64,000 nt of DNA, taken from contig NZ_CP071060.1 in NCBI RefSeq assembly GCF_017161445.1, forward strand, positions 2,232,001 through 2,296,000, in the 5' to 3' direction. Positions 54,903 through 63,738 of this stretch are shown here, one piece after another. The notes beneath the pieces were generated by a model. That model was not told where the DNA came from, did not search any database, and saw only the letters and a list, made by a program, of their open reading frames with translations. The translations under genes were made by a program, and so were the position numbers. Positions within the stretch are counted from its first letter, which is position 1. Each line of letters begins with the position of its first letter. Origin of the DNA: Niveibacterium microcysteis (GTDB lineage Bacteria > Pseudomonadota > Gammaproteobacteria > Burkholderiales > Rhodocyclaceae).

Positions 54903-56114
54903 CTAAATGGCTGGCGGCGGCGGAAATACGCGCGCGCCCGCGAGCGCTGCGCGGGCGCCAAAGTCCCATCTGGCCTCCAGGTCGATTGTCCGCTGTGCGG
55001 CCGAGGACAGGCTGACGCCAATGTCATGGCCACGGCACCAACGTGCGCCGGCAAGCCAACGGGCACCGTTTGCTGCCCATTGCTGCCGTGCCCGCGCCAG
55101 ATCGGGCAGACGGACCTCCGGAGCGAATTCGCGATCGATTTCGTCCGCCTCCGGTCCGACCGGCACGCTTGCCCGCTCGCCCTCGACGTCAAAGCCAGTG
55201 ACGCGAAACCAACCTGCGCCCGCATCCGCAGCGGCTGAAGGGTCTTCGCTCGACATCCATTCGAGCAGATTCTGGATTGCGGCTGGATGTCCGCTACGCG
55301 AGGCGAGTTTGCAGTGCCTCGCGTTCGCTTGGGGCGCGAGGGCTTTCAGCAGGCCCTCCGCGCCGGTCGCATCACCCACTGCCATGAACCATTCAAGGCC
55401 GAGTGCGTTACCGGCTTCCGCAAGCTTGCGTATAACCGTCGGCGCCCAGGGTTCGCCACGCCATATGCCAGCCTCCAGCGCGGCCGCACGGAGTTCCGGG
55501 TTCTCGTGGCCGATTGCCGCAGCGTAGGGCCGCGGGATGGGATTCGCCGCCGTGTCGACTTGAAGCAACGCTTGCCAGGCTTGCACTGCGATCGCCGGGG
55601 TAGGGTCGTCTAGCAGACGAGCGAGGCGTGAGTCGGCCGGATCAAGTCGGCGCTGCATCGCAAGCGCGAGGGCGGCGGCGGCAGCGTGCGCAGGGCTGCC
55701 GTGTGATAACGCGGCACGCAGGGTGGCTTCGGTGTGCAGCTGGGAAGCCATACCCAGCGCATCACGCAACCCATACAGTCGCGCGCCTTGGGCGACGGCA
55801 AAGGCCGATAGAACAGTCTTCGCGGCCTCGGGGCTTCCGCTGCGTAGCAGGGGCCATGCCCCCGCAAACACCTCATCGCGGTCGTCGAGACCCAGCCGTT
55901 CGCCGACAACTTCCGGTAGTGAAGCAGCACAAAGCAGAAGCCCTTCGAGGTGGGCTTCGATGCGTTCGTTCAAGTCACCGAAGTCTCTGATCGTGAGTGT
56001 GGATGACCGAATCGCGGAACGACGGCGATGCCATAGATAGGCAAGCTCTTCCGCGTGGGTTTGGGCGAGCTCCGGAATGAATTCCCTACGACGAATCAGC
56101 GGCGTCGTGCGCAT
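54903..56114 (-). CDS. TIGR02270 family HEAT-like protein
   Basis: A 403-residue protein built of HEAT-like helical repeats, with RDFGDLNERIEAHLEGLL and LHTEATLRAALSHGSPAHAAAAALALAM. It matches a family found next to T6SS genes whose role is unknown, possibly a scaffold for effectors. ATG 56114 follows the DUF6484 gene by four bases. Confidence 0.8.
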   Translation of the reverse strand: MRTTPLIRRREFIPELAQTHAEELAYLWHRRRSAIRSSTLTIRDFGDLNERIEAHLEGLLLCAASLPEVVGERLGLDDRDEVFAGAWPLLRSGSPEAAKTVLSAFAVAQGARLYGLRDALGMASQLHTEATLRAALSHGSPAHAAAAALALAMQRRLDPADSRLARLLDDPTPAIAVQAWQALLQVDTAANPIPRPYAAAIGHENPELRAAALEAGIWRGEPWAPTVIRKLAEAGNALGLEWFMAVGDATGAEGLLKALAPQANARHCKLASRSGHPAAIQNLLEWMSSEDPSAAADAGAGWFRVTGFDVEGERASVPVGPEADEIDREFAPEVRLPDLARARQQWAANGARWLAGARWCRGHDIGVSLSSAAQRTIDLEARWDFGARAALAGARVFPPPPAI

Positions 56115-56118
56115 GGTT

Positions 56119-56559
56119 TCAGTTGATCGAGACACTGCCGGCTTTGATGCGCTGCAGGCCACGCGCGCGTATCAATACATCGTCGCCCTTCAACACGGCC
56201 TTGCCGTCGGCACGCAGATCGAGTGTCGCATCGCCACATTTGAGCGTGAGCACCTCGGTCGCTTCAAGCGTGAATCGGGCGGCCGGCGAAGGTGCGCGGT
56301 ACGGACCAACGCGGCCGAGTACGACGCCGCGCGCGTCACCATCAAAGAACTGGACGAGCACGGTGTCACCCACGTTGAGTGCGTCGACTCGCAATGCGTG
56401 GGTATCCAGCCAGTCGCAAGGGCGCTCCGCCCAAGCTTCATCGCGCACCCAAAGCGTGCCGTCTTCCGAGATCTGCGTGAGGCTGCAACGGCGGGTACCG
56501 GGTGCCGGGCGAGGGCCATTGACCGGAAGTGCGACGACGCTGCTGTTCTGTTTTGTCAT
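56119..56559 (-). CDS. DUF6484-like protein of the vgrG cluster
   Basis: A 146-residue soluble protein with an N-terminal beta-rich part (LTQISEDGTLWVRDEAW, GDTVLVQFFDGDARGVVLGRV) and a C-terminal stretch typical of VgrG-like tail motifs (LTLKCGDATLDLRADGKAVLKGDDVLIRA). It probably is a short gp5/spike-type element or adaptor for this effector module. The 130 bases upstream, before the DUF4150 gene, hold no gene I can support. Confidence 0.7.
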   Translation of the reverse strand: MTKQNSSVVALPVNGPRPAPGTRRCSLTQISEDGTLWVRDEAWAERPCDWLDTHALRVDALNVGDTVLVQFFDGDARGVVLGRVGPYRAPSPAARFTLEATEVLTLKCGDATLDLRADGKAVLKGDDVLIRARGLQRIKAGSVSIN

Positions 56560-56689
56560 GGCTTGTCAGCCTCTGCTCGGTAGAGTGTGGACGTATTGCG
56601 CTTTCCAATGCTTTGCCGCGCGGGAAGGCTGCGGCGATTCGCCATTGCCACGATCGGCTGGTGTCCGCATGCCAACCTGCGTCATACCA

Positions 56690-57070
56690 TCACCCGCAGA
56701 TGTTCTTCTTGTTGTGCCAGAGCGGGTCACCCATGCGGCACACGTTCTTGCCGTCCAGCATCACATTGAAGGAGTACATCAGGAATTCGCACTCCTGCTT
56801 GAAGGTGCCGCTCATGACGCCACCGACCGTGCCCGGTTCGTCACCGGCGCTCATCATGTACTTTGCGCCCTTGACCATCACCATGTTGCCGTCGGCCTTG
56901 ACCGTCGAGGTGCCCGAGGTGGTATCGGCGGACTTGCCGATGTTTGGATACGGAATCGGAATTGGCGGCGCAGGTGGGGCAGGCGTCTTGCAGACGTCGG
57001 GAAATACCATGCTCATCCCTCCGCTGCCTTTGTGGGCGAACCCTTGGATGTTGTGAACGGTGCATGGCAT
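56690..57070 (-). CDS. DUF4150 (PAAR-like) spike-tip protein
   Basis: A 126-residue DUF4150 protein: FPDVCKTPAPPAPPIPIPYPN, ADTTSGTSTVKADGNMVMVKGAKYM, SAGDEPGTVGG and a C-terminal CEFLMYSFNVMLDGKNVCRMGDPLWHN segment. DUF4150 proteins are PAAR-like tips that sit on VgrG. It has no toxic C-terminal extension, so it is a bare tip. Start ATG 57070; an inner ATG (MSMVFPD) is less likely. Confidence 0.87.
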   Translation of the reverse strand: MPCTVHNIQGFAHKGSGGMSMVFPDVCKTPAPPAPPIPIPYPNIGKSADTTSGTSTVKADGNMVMVKGAKYMMSAGDEPGTVGGVMSGTFKQECEFLMYSFNVMLDGKNVCRMGDPLWHNKKNICG

Positions 57071-57089
57071 CGACGGTTACTCCGGCTGA

Positions 57090-58145
57090 TTATGCGGCGC
57101 GATCCAGGATGGCTGCGGCGCGATCGGCGTGGTCGGATGAAGCATAGACCAGCGCTGGTGCGCGTCGGTAGCCCCGCGCGATGCCATGTGCGGCAAGTGC
57201 CGCAAGTGCGACACCGTGGGCCGCGCCAAGGTCGCCAAAGCACTCGGCGGGGTGCTCCATAGCGGCATCGTCCGCAAAGGCTGCGGCGTTCCGGATGCGT
57301 GCTACACCGAACTCTCGGGCCCAGTAGCGCTCGCCGTTGAAGGTGCAGAAAACGCTCGCGATTTGCGTCGGGAGCTCTGCCGCGTCGATCGCACTGCTTA
57401 CAGCGCTAGCAAGCCCCTCGCCGAGATACGGTTCGTCAGAATACAGATGGCCCGGCTCCTGACCGATCGCCGCTGCATTTACGTGGGCCAATGCCGGGAT
57501 GCCGTAGGCTCGAGTGGTGTCTGCATCGCCAAGCAGAACAAAAGCAGCGCCTTCAGAAGGCGAGAAACCGTCACTGATGGTCTCGCCGCGGATGCGATCC
57601 TCGCGATCGAACGTTCCCAGCAAGTGGAGATCGACAAGGCTATCGACGCCACCGACCAGGACAAATTTGGACTGACCGCTTTCGATGCGCTGTAGCGCTT
57701 GCTTGATTGCCATTACCCCCGCGGCACGTCCGCGTGGTGCGGCAATACTGTTGCCAAGGTCAAAGCAGGGGCCGGCCTGAAGGGCCAGCCGTTGCAGAAA
57801 GCGTGTGGGCTCAATGGCGATGGTGGTGTGATGTTCCGGCAACGCGAGCAGTAGAGGGGGCGCCTCAATTTGCGGCGGCAAATCGCGGACGACATCAGCC
57901 AACGCCGCGTGCGCCAACTGGAGCATCCGCGACTCCCGGCTCGGACGCATTTGCGCCGCGAGGGCAGCATTGAGTTCCGGTAGGCCATCGTCGGAGACGC
58001 GCCCAACCACGAATGCATCGAATCGACGGTCGAGCCAGTCAATTGCTTTCAAGCGGGCTACGCGAGCACGGGTGCTCGCTGCGGTTTCGGCAAGCGTCAA
58101 TCCGCCCGGGGTAATGCAGCCAGCAGCCAGGATTGCGCATTTCAT
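57090..58145 (-). CDS. Degenerate beta-ketoacyl-synthase-like (thiolase-fold) protein
   Basis: A 351-residue thiolase-fold protein. VLVGGVDSLVDLHLL and EGAAFVLLGDAD match the ketosynthase core, and GDLGAAHGVALAAL the C-terminal loop. The segment where the nucleophilic Cys is expected (FDLGNSIAAPRGRAAG) has no Cys, so catalysis of the usual type is unlikely. Start ATG 58145 overlaps the DUF2169 gene stop by four bases. Such genes recur beside DUF2169/DUF4150 in T6SS spike clusters, where a structural or chaperone role is suspected. Confidence 0.78.
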   Translation of the reverse strand: MKCAILAAGCITPGGLTLAETAASTRARVARLKAIDWLDRRFDAFVVGRVSDDGLPELNAALAAQMRPSRESRMLQLAHAALADVVRDLPPQIEAPPLLLALPEHHTTIAIEPTRFLQRLALQAGPCFDLGNSIAAPRGRAAGVMAIKQALQRIESGQSKFVLVGGVDSLVDLHLLGTFDREDRIRGETISDGFSPSEGAAFVLLGDADTTRAYGIPALAHVNAAAIGQEPGHLYSDEPYLGEGLASAVSSAIDAAELPTQIASVFCTFNGERYWAREFGVARIRNAAAFADDAAMEHPAECFGDLGAAHGVALAALAAHGIARGYRRAPALVYASSDHADRAAAILDRAA

Positions 58146-59155
58146 CGCCTCGCACCTCGCGGGTTGCTTACCTGGAAGCGTTTGAGCTTCAGCAGACGTT
58201 TGTCCACCACCAGCGGGGCGCGCCACACCATCTGCATGCGAGCGAGATCGGGCTCAAACAAGATCGTGTCGAGATGCGCCTCCGCAGCGATTTCTGCGCC
58301 GGCAAAGTCAAACGCAAGTTCAACGTCAGGAGTTGGAAGATCGAACGCTAGCGTGCTGGCGGCTACACCATGCAAGGCCACTGGCTCGCCGCCAACGAAG
58401 CGCCTCGCGGGTACGAGCGTAGAGGGCGCCGCGTGAAGGAAGCGTGGATCGAAATCCAGCGGGAGATGTGGGGCGCGGCCTTTTTGCCAAGCGGCATCGT
58501 AAGTGCCCGCGTACTGGCGACGCCCTAGCCAAGCCGGAGCGAGCGGGGCGAAGCCTACCGGCGTCGGGCGGTCGTACGGCGTCGTCATCAGGTTGCCCGG
58601 GTCTTCGATATTCGGAAGCGGACGCCCTTCAAGTTCGGTTTCCCATGAGGCGACGAACCCACGGCCCACTGGATTGCGGGGCTCATTTTCCAACGGATGA
58701 TTTGGATCGGCGGGCGAACTGCCGCCGAAGGCAAACTCCCAACGCAAGGGCATGCGATCGAACGGTAGAGGCTCGCTAACACGCCAAGCCTTTCCGTCGC
58801 GGAGCCAGACACGGTCGCCGGTTACGCGCAGCGCTTGCTGCACCGACCCCACCTGCATACGCACATCCATCGCTGGTACGGGCCCGGTGATCGAGACGGC
58901 TCGGCCGATCAACATGACATCCGTCGATGGTTTAAGCAGTGTAACGTCGCCCGCCGCACGCAGCGAGCTCTCCGCGGGGTCGGCCCAATAGACGTCGGCC
59001 GCAAGGAACCCGGCTTGGCGGGGCGAGGGCACCGGCCGGCCTGTCGAGAGGTCGTACGTGATCTTGACCGCACCGTATGCGGTCTCTACCCCGGATGGAG
59101 CCGGGAAGACCGAAAGCAGCGCGGCAAAGGGTGTACGGTTATCGACTTGAAGCAT
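58142..59155 (-). CDS. DUF2169 protein, probable T6SS effector/PAAR adaptor
   Basis: A 337-residue DUF2169 protein: VDNRTPFAALLSVFP at the start, AVKITYDLS, DVMLIGRAVS, PLRWEFAFGGS, NPVGRGFV, GFAPLAPAWLGRR and the C-terminal DTILFEPDLARMQMVWRA. DUF2169 proteins act as chaperones or adaptors loading effectors on the VgrG-PAAR spike. ATG 59155 fits the family start. It lies 128 bases after vgrG. Confidence 0.87.
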   Translation of the reverse strand: MLQVDNRTPFAALLSVFPAPSGVETAYGAVKITYDLSTGRPVPSPRQAGFLAADVYWADPAESSLRAAGDVTLLKPSTDVMLIGRAVSITGPVPAMDVRMQVGSVQQALRVTGDRVWLRDGKAWRVSEPLPFDRMPLRWEFAFGGSSPADPNHPLENEPRNPVGRGFVASWETELEGRPLPNIEDPGNLMTTPYDRPTPVGFAPLAPAWLGRRQYAGTYDAAWQKGRAPHLPLDFDPRFLHAAPSTLVPARRFVGGEPVALHGVAASTLAFDLPTPDVELAFDFAGAEIAAEAHLDTILFEPDLARMQMVWRAPLVVDKRLLKLKRFQVSNPRGARR

Positions 59156-59283
59156 CGTGTTCCGTAGGTTGCTGGCGGTTTGAAGAAACGCATCGACCAC
59201 TCAAGGCCCGTGGGATTTGGGTGTCGCTCAAACTGACTTCCATACCGTGGAGGCCCGGAACACCAGACAGCATTCGTGTCCTG

Positions 59284-61407
59284 CTAGTTGTTCGCAATCT
59301 TGGAGCCCTTCATCACCAGGTCGCCCGATGCTTTGACGCCGATCTTGCCGCTGCCCTGAATCGTAATGTCCTTGCCCTTGATCGTGATCGTGCCGTCCTT
59401 CTTCAGCGTGATGCTCGCATCACCTGTCTTGAGGGTGATTTCATCGCCCGCCTCAAGGTAGTACTTCTTGCCAACCTGAGCCTGCGCGTCCTTGCCGACC
59501 GATACGGACTGGTTTTCGCCGATGCTGACGGTGACGTTCTTGCTTACCGTTTCGCTCAGATCAGCGCCAATGTTGATCGTTTCATTCTTCCCGACGTTGC
59601 GTTGGCGATTCGCACCCACATCGTGTGACTCATCAGCGCCGACTGAAATACTTCTGTTCTTGGCGATCGTGGTGCTTGCGTTGGCGCCGACATCGAGGGT
59701 GCGCTCGGCGCCGATGGTGACGGACTCGTTCTTGCCAACCGATTCCGTACGATTGACCCCGATCGTGATTGTCTCGTTGTTATCGACAGTCTCGGTTCGG
59801 TCGTGCTTGACGTGTGTGGTCTCGTCGTTGCCGATCGTTTTCGTGCGATCGTGTCCAACCTGATGGGTCTCGTCGTTCTCGACAACGATGTCCTGATTCT
59901 TCTCGGCGTGGATGTAGACCTGTTCCTCGCCTTTCTTGTCCTCGAATCGGATCTCGTTGAAGTTGGCCGGCCCGCCCTGCTTGGTTGAGCGGGTCTTGAT
60001 ACCGGTTTGCGTCATGTTTGCCGGAAGCTCGTACGGAGGCATTTGCTCGGCGTTGTAGACGCGGCCGGTGATGATCGGGCGATCCGGGTCGCCCTCCAGG
60101 AACTCGACAATGACTTCCTGACCGATACGCGGAATCGCCACCATGCCCCAGTTCTTGCCGGCCCAGGGGTGTGATACGCGAATCCAGCACGAGCTGTTTT
60201 CGTCGCCGGTTGCATAGCGATCCCAGTGGAACTTCACTTTTACGCGGCCGTATTGGTCGGTATAGATTTCGTCGCCTGAGGGGCCGACCACAATCGCGGT
60301 TTGCGGGCCTTGTACAAACGGTTTCGGCGTTGTACGCGGCGGGTGGTAAGGCTGGCGACTCGGAATCGTTGTGATCGATACTTCGAAACGATCACCCTCG
60401 TCGTCCGTCGACTCATGGCCCGCATGCTCGATCGCGTAGCTCGCGCCAATGATCAGGTACTCACGGTTCTGATCCTCGCGCGGATATTCCGCGAGTTTGA
60501 ACAGCGCGCCCGTGGTGAGCCCACGCACATTGCCGTTGCCGCTGCAGACTTCGTATTGGTGACGTAGTTCTTCGATGCGCACGCGCGCCAGTCGCTCACC
60601 CTCGGAGCGCGCGACATATTCGCCCGGATAGTCAAAAACCTCGTGATCCGCCTGCGCGTGTTTTCCCGGAATCGAACCGGCCTTGCTCGCCAGGAGATTG
60701 GCCCCCGGTTTTGTGAAGTCGAAGTCGGTAACGGCGTATTTTGACGGCTGAATCTCGCGTTGCAGACGCCAGCCGCGCAAGCCGGGGCGCGCCTCGACAC
60801 CGCGATCGGAATGCGGGACGAAATCGACCGTCTCGAAGCCAGGTTGTGCGCGGTGTCCGGCGTACGAGTCCGTCACCACCATCGTGTGCCGGCCGTTTGC
60901 ATGCTTGAAGTAGAAGTAGATCCCTTCCTGTTCCATCAGCCGGCATACGAACCCGAGGTCCGTCTCGCGATACTGCACGCAGTATTCGCGTGTCGGATAC
61001 GAATCGGAGAGCGAATACTCGACATCTGCTACGGCGTGGTCGGCAAATACCGCTTTGATGATGTCTGGAATGCTCTTCTGTTGAAAAATTCTGCAGTCAG
61101 CCGTGCGTGACAAGAGCCAAGCCCACGGGCGTACCGTGAGCTGATAGCGGTGAAAACGGCCTTCAATGCCGGTTTGTGCCATTGCAGTGACAAACCCGCT
61201 GAACTCCCGGAATTTGCGCTCGGCGACCTGGACCTTGATGGTGACGGTTTTCCCGATCAGATCGTTGAGTTCAATCTGCTCTTTCTGTGAGAGCACGACA
61301 ACCTGATACTGGAAAAGCCGACTGAGCTCTTCGTGGCCTTGCATCGACCGGAAGAGCAGATCCCCCCTCAGTGGTGAGGTGATCTCCACGAAGCTGTCTA
61401 GCTGCAT
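59284..61407 (-). CDS. vgrG: Type VI secretion spike protein VgrG (TssI)
   Basis: A 707-residue VgrG. The gp27-like part spans about 1-370 (LFRSMQGHEELSRLFQYQV, YCVQYRETDLGFVCRLMEQEGIYFYFKH), the gp5-like OB fold follows (YTDQYGRVKVKFHWDR, WIRVSHPWAGKNWGM, PRIGQEVIVEFLEGDPDRPIITGRVYN), then a long beta-prism of 8-residue repeats (IGVNRTES, VGKNESVT, IGAERTLD and so on) and a short final spike (TLKTGDASITLKKDG). There is no C-terminal toxin domain. Strong GGGAGG before ATG 61407. Confidence 0.97.
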   Translation of the reverse strand: MQLDSFVEITSPLRGDLLFRSMQGHEELSRLFQYQVVVLSQKEQIELNDLIGKTVTIKVQVAERKFREFSGFVTAMAQTGIEGRFHRYQLTVRPWAWLLSRTADCRIFQQKSIPDIIKAVFADHAVADVEYSLSDSYPTREYCVQYRETDLGFVCRLMEQEGIYFYFKHANGRHTMVVTDSYAGHRAQPGFETVDFVPHSDRGVEARPGLRGWRLQREIQPSKYAVTDFDFTKPGANLLASKAGSIPGKHAQADHEVFDYPGEYVARSEGERLARVRIEELRHQYEVCSGNGNVRGLTTGALFKLAEYPREDQNREYLIIGASYAIEHAGHESTDDEGDRFEVSITTIPSRQPYHPPRTTPKPFVQGPQTAIVVGPSGDEIYTDQYGRVKVKFHWDRYATGDENSSCWIRVSHPWAGKNWGMVAIPRIGQEVIVEFLEGDPDRPIITGRVYNAEQMPPYELPANMTQTGIKTRSTKQGGPANFNEIRFEDKKGEEQVYIHAEKNQDIVVENDETHQVGHDRTKTIGNDETTHVKHDRTETVDNNETITIGVNRTESVGKNESVTIGAERTLDVGANASTTIAKNRSISVGADESHDVGANRQRNVGKNETINIGADLSETVSKNVTVSIGENQSVSVGKDAQAQVGKKYYLEAGDEITLKTGDASITLKKDGTITIKGKDITIQGSGKIGVKASGDLVMKGSKIANN

Positions 61408-61483
61408 TGATTCCTCCCGGCGTGCTCAGCGCACATCGGTTCTATTGCGGGTTGAGCCTCAAGAAGTTTGGCCAATGTTCGAC

Positions 61484-62854
61484 TCAATTCTGTGGCTTGC
61501 GGGCGACCACCACTAGGCCTTCGACCGGCTTGCCGTTCTCCGTCCGCAGGATCGCAGAATCGATGGAACATCGCTCGAAACCGGACGCGCGCAAGCATGC
61601 TTCGATATGGCCAACCGTGTGGCTGTAGCGCCCGTGCGGATTGATTTTATGCCCTTCGTCCGCAATGGACTCGTCGGTTGCCTCGACGCTGAATGTGAGT
61701 ACGCCTCCACCGCGCAATGCTCGCGCAGCCGCCTGAATGGGTTCGGCAAGCGATCCAAAGTAGCACAGCGTATCGGCGGATACGATCAAATCGAACTGCA
61801 CTGGATGGGCCGCGATCCATGAAGTCAGTTCGGCTTTGATCAGCTCGTCATAGCAGGCCTTGCCAGTGGCTTTCTGAAGCATTCCCGATGATAGATCCAC
61901 CCCAACCATGCGCCGCGCCCATGGCTTGAACAGCGGACCGCAGAGGCCGGTTCCGCAACCCGCATCCAGCACATCCAACGCGTGACACGGTGCGGGTAAC
62001 ACTCTGGCGCTTGCCTCCGCGACAAGCTCCGGCGCGCGATATGAGAGTTTCTGTTGGAGTTGCTGCTCGAAGCTCTCTGCGAAAAGGTCGAAGGTCCGCT
62101 CCACATAGTCGTCCGCTGCACGTACGGGCACGTCGATACCGCTGCAGGCGGCGTACATATGGCGTGGGGTAGGGTGGTCGGGCATGACCTCCATCCAGTG
62201 GCGGTAGACATCTGCCGCTTCCTGTAGGCGCCCCTGTGTGAAATAGAGTGCTCCGAGAAGATGGTGGCCATCCGCGTGCTGCGGCATCAAAGAAATGGCC
62301 CGCGAGTAGTAGCCGATCGCGTCGTCGTGGCGTTCAAGCTGATCGCAAAGAAGTCCGAAATTATTGAGCGACTTGAGGTGATCTGGCGCGATGCTGAGCG
62401 CAGTGTTCAGCAAGGCTTCGGCTTCCCCGAAGCGATCCTGCGCCCGGCAAAGCGTTGCGAGGTTGGATAGCGTGTCCGGGGTCTCCAGTCGCAGTTCGAG
62501 TACACGTCGGTAGTGTCGTTCGGCCTCGTCGAGTCGACCGGCAAGGGCGAGGATATTGCCGAGGTTGTTGTGAAAGTCTGGGAAGTCCGGGACCATCGCG
62601 ATGGCTTGCTCAATAAGCGCTATCGCCTCGTCAGGGCGCCCTTTCTGATTAGTAAGAACGCCGAGAAAATGCAGCACATCGGGGTGTTCAGGAGCAACCT
62701 CCAGTATTCGGCGATACAGCGCCTCTGCCGGATCAAGCCGACGCTGACGATGCAGCGCTACCGCGTATGCAATGGCTTCTTCAAGGTTCAACTCAGTAGC
62801 CACTTCCGCCTCTGCACCGGATGGAGGAGGAGCCAGACGTTCACTCGTATTCAA
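61484..62854 (-). CDS. TPR protein fused to a SAM-dependent methyltransferase
   Basis: A 456-residue fusion. TPR repeats cover about 25-240 (LHRQRRLDPAEALYRRILEVAPEHPDVL, GRPDEAIALIEQAI, GRLDEAERHYRRVLEL, ERHDDAIGYYSRAI), then a class I methyltransferase domain at about 280-456 with the SAM loop VLDAGCGTGLCGPLF and VGVDLSSGMLQKA, and a helical linker. It lies between the candidate effector and vgrG in the T6SS cluster. It is not a standard T6SS component; it may modify a secreted or structural protein, or be cargo. The 236 bases upstream show no gene I can support. Confidence 0.82.
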   Translation of the reverse strand: MNTSERLAPPPSGAEAEVATELNLEEAIAYAVALHRQRRLDPAEALYRRILEVAPEHPDVLHFLGVLTNQKGRPDEAIALIEQAIAMVPDFPDFHNNLGNILALAGRLDEAERHYRRVLELRLETPDTLSNLATLCRAQDRFGEAEALLNTALSIAPDHLKSLNNFGLLCDQLERHDDAIGYYSRAISLMPQHADGHHLLGALYFTQGRLQEAADVYRHWMEVMPDHPTPRHMYAACSGIDVPVRAADDYVERTFDLFAESFEQQLQQKLSYRAPELVAEASARVLPAPCHALDVLDAGCGTGLCGPLFKPWARRMVGVDLSSGMLQKATGKACYDELIKAELTSWIAAHPVQFDLIVSADTLCYFGSLAEPIQAAARALRGGGVLTFSVEATDESIADEGHKINPHGRYSHTVGHIEACLRASGFERCSIDSAILRTENGKPVEGLVVVARKPQN

Positions 62855-63090
62855 GGCTGAGATTCCCCCGGGTCGGCTTACAGATCAGAAATTCAGATTC
62901 GGTCGATTGGAATGCGCAACGCTACGGTTGTTCTCCAGACGCAAGCTCAGCCAGTCGCACGTCTGGGCCAGACCATCGCGACTGGCGGCGGAGATGCTCC
63001 TCAAAACTCGCCATCTCTGCCTAGCGTTACTGGCCTCTCGTGCGAGGAAACTGTGGTGGTGGCAACGCGTTCTAAGCCACCTTTCCGGCC

Positions 63091-63648
63091 TTAGCGTATG
63101 AACTCACCCAGAAAACGGTTGTAGTTCTCCGCATTCAGGGCCGCCTTCTGCGGGTCGTTTGCCGCATAACTCAAGCAGACATCGACCTTGTAGCTGAGAT
63201 CGGTCGTACCGCCAACCTTGTGTGAGAGTTCGTGATACATGGTCTCCGCGAGATCGTTGATGTTCCCGTTATGCGTTTTGGGGACCATGAGTACGCGCAT
63301 ACCGCTACCGGCATGGATGGTTCGGCTGAACTGGTCACCCGGGCCGTCGTTACGGATCTTCCAGACGTAGCCGCAAAGCCCACCTTCCTGCTTGTCGATC
63401 GCGTTCCCCGTAGCGTCTGCAAAGGTGATTGGACGCTTCTGGATCGCTTCGTCGATTTCCTTGACGATGCTTGCCACCTTCATCAGGTGAGCGTTCTTTC
63501 CGGTGCTATCAAACCACTTGCTGAAGGCCGTAAGGTCACCCGAAAGCAGGGCGTCCTTCGCCGCCGCCGATGCGGCCTTGAGAACCATTGTCGCCGCAAT
63601 CAGTTGTTGCTGTTGAGGGATCGAAAAACCATCAAATTTGAAGGGCAT
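63091..63648 (-). CDS. Small HExxH metallopeptidase, M35-like candidate T6SS effector
   Basis: A 185-residue protein with no signal peptide. His139-Glu140-Leu-Ser-His143 is an HExxH zinc site (MYHELSHKVG) followed directly by GTTD at 147-150, matching the HExxH plus GTxD arrangement of M35 (aspzincin/deuterolysin-like) peptidases; NAENYNRFLGEF at the C-terminus also fits. It lies between clpV and the vgrG module, with no toxin-typical secretion signal of its own, so it would travel on the spike. No immunity gene is evident beside it. Confidence 0.72.
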   Translation of the reverse strand: MPFKFDGFSIPQQQQLIAATMVLKAASAAAKDALLSGDLTAFSKWFDSTGKNAHLMKVASIVKEIDEAIQKRPITFADATGNAIDKQEGGLCGYVWKIRNDGPGDQFSRTIHAGSGMRVLMVPKTHNGNINDLAETMYHELSHKVGGTTDLSYKVDVCLSYAANDPQKAALNAENYNRFLGEFIR

Positions 63649-63738
63649 GGCGGCATCCTCATTTAAGTTTCAGTCTGGACACGGAGCGGCCCGTCGGACC
63701 ACGGGATCGCTCGACGAACGAGAAAGCGAGTTGAGGGC

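Noticed and set aside
59492..59863. Tandem repeat array on the DNA level inside vgrG, considered as a CRISPR-like or VNTR element
   Set aside because: Units are imperfect, about 24 bases, all in frame, and encode the 8-residue strands of the VgrG beta-prism; there are no spacers.
62855..63090. A possible immunity gene between the methyltransferase and the metallopeptidase
   Set aside because: Only short overlapping plus-strand frames without a ribosome binding site or recognisable domain are present, and none has signal or lipobox features.
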